A stretch of DNA of 64,000 nucleotides from Streptomyces sp. NBC_01460. Lineage in GTDB: Bacteria; Actinomycetota; Actinomycetes; Streptomycetales; Streptomycetaceae. The notes under the pieces are model-generated. The model had not been told where the DNA came from, made no database searches, and worked only from the letters and a program-made list of their open reading frames with translations. The stretch covers positions 6,386,001 to 6,450,000 of the forward strand of contig NZ_CP109473.1 of NCBI RefSeq assembly GCF_036227405.1, given 5' to 3'. Position numbers and translations under genes: made by a program. Below, in pieces: positions 58,820 to 64,000 of the stretch (position 1 is the stretch's first letter; each line of letters opens with the position of its first letter).

Positions 58820-59389
58820 TCAGCCGACCGCCGCGGGCAGGCTCATCAGGTGGTCGACCAGGGCCAGCAGCACATCGCGGCCGAAGGGGCGCTCCCGGAC
58901 GTCCCCGACCAGCAGGGGCACGTGCGGATCCAGGTCCAGGGCGGCCCGGATCTCGTCCGTGGAGCGGGTGTTGTGGCCGTGGAAGCAGTTGATCGCCACC
59001 ACGAAGGGGATGTCCCGGCTCTCGAAGAAGTCGATCGAGGCGAAACTCGTCTCGAGCCGGCGGGTGTCGGCGATCACCACTCCGCCGAGCGCGCCGTTGA
59101 CCAGGTCGTTCCACATGAACCAGAAGCGTTCCTGGCCCGGCGTGCCGAAGAGGTAGGCCACCAGCTCGGGGCTGACCGTGATGCGGCCGAAGTCCAGTGC
59201 CACGGTGGTGGTGTTCTTCCGGCTGACGCCGGCCAGGCTGTCGACGCCGACGCTCGCCTGGGTGAGGAACTCCTCGGTGCGCAGGGGTGCCACCTCGCTG
59301 ACGGCGCCCACCAGCGTGGTCTTTCCGACGCCGAAGCCACCGGCTATCAGGATCTTGACGGCGGCGGGCGCCGTCTGACTGCTTGTCAT
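58820..59389 (-). CDS. cvnD: Conservon CvnD: Ras-like small GTPase (second copy)
   Basis: A 189-residue conservon GTPase. The P-loop is GGFGVGKTT, switch II is FGTPGQERF and the base-recognition region is AINCFHG in place of NKxD. It is the last gene of the reverse-strand cvnABCD operon and follows cvnC by six bases. The closely related first copy lies at 32.6 kb, and the two differ in their N-terminal length. Confidence 0.95.
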   Translation of the reverse strand: MTSSQTAPAAVKILIAGGFGVGKTTLVGAVSEVAPLRTEEFLTQASVGVDSLAGVSRKNTTTVALDFGRITVSPELVAYLFGTPGQERFWFMWNDLVNGALGGVVIADTRRLETSFASIDFFESRDIPFVVAINCFHGHNTRSTDEIRAALDLDPHVPLLVGDVRERPFGRDVLLALVDHLMSLPAAVG

Positions 59390-59395
59390 ATCGGT

Positions 59396-59803
59396 TCAGA
59401 GTCTCCGGAGTCCGTCACGTAGGGCGGCCAGCAGGCCCATGTCGGCCCCGCCGGACGCCCGGGCCACCGTCAGCGGGGCGCGCGCGAGCAGCAGGCCCTG
59501 GGCGACCAGGTCCGCCAGCAGGATCTTGGTCACCGAGACCGGCAGGTCGAGACCGGCGGATACCTCGGCGACCGCGGCGGGCCGGCGGCAGCGTTCCAGG
59601 ATCATGCGGTGCTCCGGCTGGAGCCGGCCCGCCCGCAGGGGCGCACCGTGCTCGTCCACCGGTTGTTCGGCGGTGGTGAGCACGGTGATGAGGCTGAAGT
59701 CGTCCCGCTCGGGGGCGGTCCGGCCGCGGGTGATCGTGTACGGGCGCACCATCGTGCCCGCACCGTCCTCCTCGGTCTCCTCGTCGTCCCAGTAGGGGCT
59801 CAC
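59396..59803 (-). CDS. cvnC: Conservon CvnC: DUF742 protein (second copy)
   Basis: A 135-residue DUF742 protein (MVRPYTITRGRTAPERDDF, RLQPEHRMILERCRRPAAVAEVSAGLDLP, VSVTKILLADLVAQGLLLARAP). The GTG at 59803 overlaps the cvnB stop by four bases, and I chose it because the protein then starts with SPYWDDEETEEDGAG, as in other CvnC proteins. Confidence 0.93.
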   Translation of the reverse strand: MSPYWDDEETEEDGAGTMVRPYTITRGRTAPERDDFSLITVLTTAEQPVDEHGAPLRAGRLQPEHRMILERCRRPAAVAEVSAGLDLPVSVTKILLADLVAQGLLLARAPLTVARASGGADMGLLAALRDGLRRL

Positions 59804-60237
59804 ACCCGCTGCCCCTCCCCGGTCCCGAAGGCGTCGAAGTCGCCGCGCGCCGGAGCGGTGAGCTTCTGGCCCACCTGCTGGACCAGGTTGTGCATCGCCA
59901 GCGACATCACCTCGGCGTCGACCTCCTGGGAGGCGACGACGGCGAGGTGGGTGCCCTGGCCGGCGGCGATGATGAAGAGCCAGAGATCGGCCAGTTCGAC
60001 GATCACCTGGTGCACCGAACCACCGTCGAACAGCTGGCCGACCCCGCGGGCGAGGCTCTGCTGGCCGGTGCATATCGCCGCGAGCCGTTCGGCGTCCGCG
60101 CGGTCGACGGTGCGCGAGTGGCTCACCACCAGTCCGTCGTCGGACAGCAGCACGGCGTTCAGGGTCTCGGCGACCGAGTCCACCAGACCGTCGAGCAGCC
60201 AGTCCAGATCCTGGAGGGTGGCCGTTGTGCGTGTCAT
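59800..60237 (-). CDS. cvnB: Conservon CvnB: roadblock/LC7-domain protein (second copy)
   Basis: A 145-residue roadblock/LC7 protein (LDWLLDGLVDSVAETLNAVLLSDDG, SVHQVIVELADLWLFIIAAGQG, THLAVVASQEVDAEVMSLAMHNLV). It overlaps the stop of cvnA (ATGA) and the start of cvnC (GTGA). It is the presumed modulator of the adjacent GTPase. Confidence 0.95.
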   Translation of the reverse strand: MTRTTATLQDLDWLLDGLVDSVAETLNAVLLSDDGLVVSHSRTVDRADAERLAAICTGQQSLARGVGQLFDGGSVHQVIVELADLWLFIIAAGQGTHLAVVASQEVDAEVMSLAMHNLVQQVGQKLTAPARGDFDAFGTGEGQRV

Positions 60238-63113
60238 GACCGTTCTTCTCTCGTAGGGGAGGGTGCGGCGGGGGCGGGGCCCGGCGGCTCCTCCGCCGCA
60301 CGTGCCGCGCGCGAACGCCGCTGGAATGCCCCGATCGCCGCACCGGCCCGCCGGGGGACGGGGCGCAGCAGCGGGTTCTCGTCCCAGCTCGGGGGCTTGG
60401 GCGGGGACGTCCGGGCAGCCGGGTTCACCCGGAGCTCGTCCACCAGGCTGGCCTGGCGCACGCGGCGGGGGAGCGGGGGCTCCACGCCTGCCGGCATGAG
60501 GGCCTGCTGCTCCGCCGGGACGGCGGCGACGGCGTCCTGCGCGGGCGCGCCGTAGGCGTGCGGGGCCGTGGTGTCACCCGGGTAGGGCTGCGGAGGAGCC
60601 GGCTCGGGCACCGGGTACGCGTTCTCGGCCGGCTCCGCGTAGGAGTGACCGGGCACGGGGTACTGGCCCGCCGCCGTCATGTACGGCTGCTCGTGGCCGG
60701 CGTAGGGCTGTTCGGCGCCGGCGTACGGGCCGCCGGAGGCGGGATACGGGCCGCCGGGCTCCGCGTACGCCTGCTCGGGTCCCGGATACGCGCCGTCGGT
60801 GTACGGCTGCCCGGGTCCCGGGTACGCGGCGTCACCGGAGGTGTAGGTCTGCCCGGGCCCCTGGTACGCGGCGTCGCCGGAGGTGTACGGCTGGTCCGCG
60901 TCGGGGTACGGGGTGTCGTCGGGGTACGGGGTGTCCGCGTCGGGGTACGCGCCCTCGGCCCGGTAGGGCGGGCCGTCCGGCGGGAAAGGACGTCCGGGCA
61001 CGGGGAACGGATCCTCGGCGCCGGTGTACGGCTGCTCGACGGCCTGCTGATCCCCCTCGGCGGGGCGTGACCTCGCGGCGTGGTCGGCCAGGGCCGTGAC
61101 CCCGGCCATCGCCCGCCCCTGTACCCGGGTCGGCAGCGCGCCGGGGGCAGCGGGGGAGTGCTCCACCGTCGGTGCCGGGGCGGCCGACGGCACGGCGGCC
61201 GGGCGGGCACCGGGCTCGGGAACGGTCAGCTCGTCCGGGACCAGGACGACCACCCGGGTGCCACCGAAGGCGGAGGGCCGGAACTCGACCCGCAGCCCGT
61301 GCTGGTCCGCGAGGCGGGAGATCACGTAGAGGCCGAGTCGGATGTCCTCCGAGTGGGCCAGCACGTCCATCCGTGGCGGACGGCTCATCAGTTCGTTGGC
61401 GTCGGCCAGCTGTTGCTCGTCCATGCCCAGGCCGCGGTCCTCGACCTCGATGGCCAGACCCCGGCTCACCTTCGCCGCGCGGACCTCGACCGGGCTCGGC
61501 GGCCTGGAGAAGGTCAGCGCGTTCTCGATCAGCTCCGCCAGGACGTGGGAGACCGGGCCGACGGCCCGCTCGGCCAGCCAGGGGGCGCCGTCCAGGTCCA
61601 GCTGGACCCGGCGGTAGTCCTGCACCTCACCCTGCGCGGACCGCATGACGTCCAGCAGCGGTACGGGCTTGCGCCAGCGGCGGTGAGGCGAACCGCCGGC
61701 GAGGATCACCAGGTTCTCCTCGTAGCGGCGCAGACGTGCCGTCAGGTGGTCGAGGTCGAAGAGGCCGTCGAGCACCTCGGGGTCCTCGTGCTTGCGCTCC
61801 AGCTCGTCCAGCTTCTTGAGCTGCTGGCCGATCAGCTGCTGTGTACGGCGGGCGATGCGCTGCAGCAGCCGCTCGAAGCCGCGGTGCTGGTCTGCCTGTC
61901 TGACGGCGGCCTGCAGCGCGCTGGTGCGGGCCTGGTTGAGCGCGCCGCCGAGCCGGGTGAGCTCGTCGCCGTCCTCGCTCCGGGTGTCGATCGCCCGGAC
62001 CTCGGCCTCGACATCGATCTTCTCTCCCCGCGCCAGCCGCTCGACGACGTCGGGCAGGGCCCTCTCGAGCTCCTCGGCCCGCTCCTGGAGGCCGGAGATG
62101 CGCCGGCGCAGGTTACGGGTGAGGCGCCAGGTGGTCCAGACGACCGCGACGACGGCGAGCAGGCCGATCACCGACGTGAGGACCATCTTGAGGAGCAGGG
62201 ACATGACGGTGCCCTTGCCCGTCACCATGACCGCGTCGGTGCGCTTCTCCAGCAGCTCGACGAGCTGCGGGGTGACCCCGTCCATGGCCTTGCGCCAGGT
62301 CTTCTCCTCGGCGTCCAGCTCGACGAAGCCGGACCGGTCGGCGGACACCGGCCGCAGGATCTGCTCCTCGACCTTCGTCTTGGCCGCCCAGGCGGAACTC
62401 TCGGTCAGCTCCTGCCACTGGGCCCGTTCGTCCTCGGGGAGGTACGGGACCACCTTGGTCCCGGCCTGGAAGGACTGACCGGAGACCGCGTTCCGGACCT
62501 CCTGGAGGTCTTCCGTGCTGAGCTTGCCCGAGGGCCAGCCGCGGGCGAGGATCGCGTCCGAGCGGGAGATCATCTCCTTGGCCCAGAAGAGGTCCACGAG
62601 GGGCTGCCCCATCGTGGTCACCTCGCCGTTGTCCACGTGGCTGAGGGCCGAGAACAGTTCGAGGTCCACGGCGATCAGGTCGGTGTAGTAGCCGTAGACC
62701 ACCGCCTGCTGGTCGCTGTCGCCCTCGTCGACCAGGGTGCGCTGGGCCGGCAGCCGGTTGATGGCCTCCCGCGCCCTGCCGACGGCGTTCCGCACCTCTT
62801 CGGGCGCGTCGTCCGCGCTCACGTCCGAGAGGGACTCGAAGGTCGTGATCGCCTCGTCGGTGAGCGTGCGCTGCTGCTTCAGCGCCTTACCGGAGTCTCC
62901 GGGCCGGGCCAGCGCCTGTGCGCTGAGCCGGCGCTCCTCCTGCAGGTTGTAGTACACGATGTTGGACGGTTGGCCCGCTTGTTCGGCCAAGAGTCCCTGG
63001 GCTGCCTGGCGTTGGAAGTCCAGGAAGGTCTGGCCACTGGTGACGGCCCACAGGGCGGCCAGTGCGACTCCGGGAACGACCGCCAGTACGAGTAGGGCTG
63101 TCCGCAACGACAT
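60234..63113 (-). CDS. cvnA: Conservon CvnA: nitrate-sensor-like histidine-kinase-type ATPase with repeat tail (second copy)
   Basis: A 959-residue CvnA of the large type. A signal-anchor helix (residues 5-25) is followed by an extracytoplasmic NIT-type helical sensor domain (about 40-300). A second membrane helix lies at about 308-332 and a HAMP/coiled segment at 335-450. The histidine-kinase-like ATPase domain is at about 520-630 (ELIENALTFSRPPSPVEV, EVEDRGLGMDEQQL, GLYVISRLADQHGL). No H-box phosphoacceptor is apparent. Residues about 690-880 are a low-complexity tail built of Tyr/Pro/Gly/Asp repeats such as PYPDADQPYTSGDAAY. The ATG at 63113 has weak Shine-Dalgarno sequence. It leads the second conservon. 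Confidence 0.92.
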   Translation of the reverse strand: MSLRTALLVLAVVPGVALAALWAVTSGQTFLDFQRQAAQGLLAEQAGQPSNIVYYNLQEERRLSAQALARPGDSGKALKQQRTLTDEAITTFESLSDVSADDAPEEVRNAVGRAREAINRLPAQRTLVDEGDSDQQAVVYGYYTDLIAVDLELFSALSHVDNGEVTTMGQPLVDLFWAKEMISRSDAILARGWPSGKLSTEDLQEVRNAVSGQSFQAGTKVVPYLPEDERAQWQELTESSAWAAKTKVEEQILRPVSADRSGFVELDAEEKTWRKAMDGVTPQLVELLEKRTDAVMVTGKGTVMSLLLKMVLTSVIGLLAVVAVVWTTWRLTRNLRRRISGLQERAEELERALPDVVERLARGEKIDVEAEVRAIDTRSEDGDELTRLGGALNQARTSALQAAVRQADQHRGFERLLQRIARRTQQLIGQQLKKLDELERKHEDPEVLDGLFDLDHLTARLRRYEENLVILAGGSPHRRWRKPVPLLDVMRSAQGEVQDYRRVQLDLDGAPWLAERAVGPVSHVLAELIENALTFSRPPSPVEVRAAKVSRGLAIEVEDRGLGMDEQQLADANELMSRPPRMDVLAHSEDIRLGLYVISRLADQHGLRVEFRPSAFGGTRVVVLVPDELTVPEPGARPAAVPSAAPAPTVEHSPAAPGALPTRVQGRAMAGVTALADHAARSRPAEGDQQAVEQPYTGAEDPFPVPGRPFPPDGPPYRAEGAYPDADTPYPDDTPYPDADQPYTSGDAAYQGPGQTYTSGDAAYPGPGQPYTDGAYPGPEQAYAEPGGPYPASGGPYAGAEQPYAGHEQPYMTAAGQYPVPGHSYAEPAENAYPVPEPAPPQPYPGDTTAPHAYGAPAQDAVAAVPAEQQALMPAGVEPPLPRRVRQASLVDELRVNPAARTSPPKPPSWDENPLLRPVPRRAGAAIGAFQRRSRAARAAEEPPGPAPAAPSPTREERS
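60570..61040. repeat. Degenerate Tyr/Pro/Gly-coding repeat array in cvnA2
   Basis: About 470 bases of imperfect short repeats (units such as GGGTACGCGG and GTGTACGG on the + strand) encode the repeat tail of CvnA. Units of 6-8 residues end in Tyr, with near-identical PYTSGDAAYPGPGQ blocks. It is one continuous in-frame array. Confidence 0.85.
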
Positions 63114-63404
63114 GGGTGCCGAGTCGGTCCGCCGTGACGCGCGCGTGCGCAGGGGATGCTCCTTGACGATGATGCCAGCCGGTGACTGGTCAAATACGTT
63201 GAGAACTTGGACACATGGATATTAGTCACAGTGCAAAAAAGAAGAGAAAGTGGCCTCACATGTGCAACACGGCGCGCCCACATCATGCACACGCGTGTCC
63301 GCCGAAGTGTCGGTGATGTCTGCCGTGCCCAGGTAGCGGCCCGCACGCTCCGGAGTGAGGCTGAAGGTGACGTATACGTTCCGGGGGCCGAGGAGGCGAC
63401 GACG

Positions 63405-63755
63405 GTGACGGATGCGACCCCTCCGCCGTGCGTGAATCCGTCCGGCGTGAATCCGTCCGGCGTGAACCCGCGCGGCGTGGGCAGGTCGTCCGAGGGCGAC
63501 GGGATCACGGTGTCCGGCGACGCGCACTGCCGCCTGCGCGCCCCGGCGGCCGGCCGGGGCATGCCCGACGAGGTGCCCGACGCCCCGGCCCATCTGCCGC
63601 TGGACGCGGACCGGGTGCTCCGCCCGGAGGGTGCGCCGGGCGCGTCCGGGCGCGAGGAATCCCACGTCATGCCGTGTGACCGCGGGCGAACAGGGCAGGC
63701 GGCGTCCTGTGACCACAGCGGGACGAGAGCCGACCCCCACCGACCCGGACCGTAA
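63405..63755 (+). CDS. Possible small hypothetical protein with internal repeat
   Basis: A candidate 116-residue protein from the GTG at 63405, which has GAGGAG eight bases upstream. Third codon positions are strongly G/C-biased through the first two thirds, which supports coding. It begins TDATPPPC and contains VNPSGVNPSGVNPRG from three 15-base repeats. The last 40 residues look like random translation, so the gene may be frameshifted or spurious. No family is recognised. Confidence 0.35.
   Translation: MTDATPPPCVNPSGVNPSGVNPRGVGRSSEGDGITVSGDAHCRLRAPAAGRGMPDEVPDAPAHLPLDADRVLRPEGAPGASGREESHVMPCDRGRTGQAASCDHSGTRADPHRPGP
63432..63476. repeat. Three 15-bp tandem repeats
   Basis: Units at 63432-63446, 63447-63461 and 63462-63476. 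The first two are identical and the third differs at three bases. They are in frame with the possible small gene. Confidence 0.93.
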
Positions 63756-63848
63756 CCAGCGGACCGGTCGCCGCGCGGCGCGCCGGACGGGTGAACCGGG
63801 CCGGGGGATATATCTGTATTCGGTGGCCTTTGCTCCGGACCCCTCGTC

Positions 63849-64000
63849 GTGATCGCGCTCATCGTCAGCCATTTCGTCCTGGCGGCCTGCGCGAGCCCGC
63901 TGGTGCGGCGGCTCGGCAGGCTCGCCTTCGTCGTGCTCGCCCTGCCGCCCGCCGCCGCCACGGTGTGGGCCGCCACCCGATGGGCGGGCGCGGCCGACGG
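63849..64000 (+). CDS. mnhA: Na+/H+ antiporter subunit A, N-terminal fragment (runs off the window)
   Basis: The first 50 residues of a membrane protein whose opening matches Mrp/Mnh subunit A: IALIVSHFVLAACASPLVRR, then LGRLAFVVLALPPAAATVWA. Subunit A is the large proton-pumping-like subunit of the multi-subunit Na+(K+)/H+ antiporter. The rest of the gene and operon lie beyond the right edge. The GTG at 63849 starts the first membrane helix; no strong ribosome binding site is visible. Confidence 0.75.
   Translation, partial: MIALIVSHFVLAACASPLVRRLGRLAFVVLALPPAAATVWAATRWAGAAD

Larger units (their letters stand above)
63114..63848. other. Long spacer between conservon 2 and the antiporter gene
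   Basis: A 735-base region with one possible small gene (63405-63755) but otherwise no convincing coding sequence. The part next to cvnA (63190-63290) is AT-richer, with an A/G-rich run (63234-63251) and CACATGTG at 63257-63264, so it probably holds the conservon promoter. The rest is GC-rich. Confidence 0.6.

Noticed and set aside
1..64000. tRNA, rRNA, CRISPR arrays, insertion sequences or attachment sites
   Set aside because: I scanned for cloverleaf-like ends, spaced identical repeats, transposase motifs and tRNA-like direct repeats and found none that could be supported.

Overview
The window looks like chromosomal DNA of a Streptomyces or a close relative. Base composition is very GC-rich with G/C-saturated third codon positions. 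It holds two copies of the GTPase 'conservon' (cvn) signalling operon, a SepF-type protein, an F420-type luciferase-like oxidoreductase, two P450s and many GTG starts. I see no tRNA, rRNA, CRISPR array, insertion sequence or phage gene. Nearly all of it reads as catabolic, regulatory and housekeeping-accessory genes.

Layout. 1-6.9 kb: an aldehyde dehydrogenase, a cysteine-desulfurase-like PLP enzyme, an IclR regulator and, divergently, a GntP-type permease plus glucarate dehydratase (a sugar-acid uptake and dehydration module). 7.1-12.7 kb: a small orphan protein of atypical codon use, a divergent SDR/LysR pair, a secreted tannase-like esterase and an ABC ATPase coupled to leuA. 14.7-15.9 kb: a FadR-type GntR regulator and a NUDIX gene broken twice by short tandem duplications. 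15.9-19.8 kb: a copper module (secreted HVHP protein, Cu+ P-type ATPase, CsoR-like operators) and a flavodoxin-like protein. 20.2-25.4 kb: a complete class I P450 set (TetR, ferredoxin reductase, CYP105-like P450, 3Fe-4S ferredoxin), then a quinone oxidoreductase divergent from a TetR gene with a clear operator between them. 25.5-28.9 kb: a small protein, a c-di-AMP (ydaO-type) riboswitch upstream of a secreted LysM/transglycosylase, an acidic hypothetical and a SIS-domain protein.

29.3-34.6 kb: a metallo-beta-lactamase-fold protein and the first conservon (cvnABCDE, with a P450 whose K-helix lacks the ExxR motif). 34.6-39.5 kb: SepF paralogue, ATPase plus MazG-like hydrolase, a Streptomyces-specific protein behind a cluster of DnaA-box-like sites, a luciferase-like oxidoreductase and a homocysteine S-methyltransferase. 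39.5-43.6 kb: the Hen1/Pnkp RNA-repair pair. 43.7-48.4 kb: NTF2-like protein, arginine deiminase, ornithine carbamoyltransferase and an amino-acid permease (arginine deiminase pathway). 49.1-58.8 kb: enoyl-CoA hydratase, two-domain aryl-CoA hydroxylase/reductase, PaaX regulator, aryl-CoA ligase, acyl-CoA dehydrogenase and RidA, best explained as aerobic CoA-dependent anthranilate (2-aminobenzoate) degradation; a GNAT acetyltransferase and a Cys/His-containing protein sit inside it. 58.8-63.1 kb: a second conservon (cvnABCD, reverse strand) whose CvnA has a long Tyr/Pro/Gly repeat tail. The right edge cuts the start of a Mrp/Mnh Na+/H+ antiporter A subunit.

The most informative points are the two compensating micro-duplications in the NUDIX gene, the riboswitch with Crp-like sites, the Hen1-Pnkp operon, the anthraniloyl-CoA-type cluster with an embedded imine deaminase, and the ATPase/MazG pair. 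Everything here comes from reading the sequence; no database search was run.
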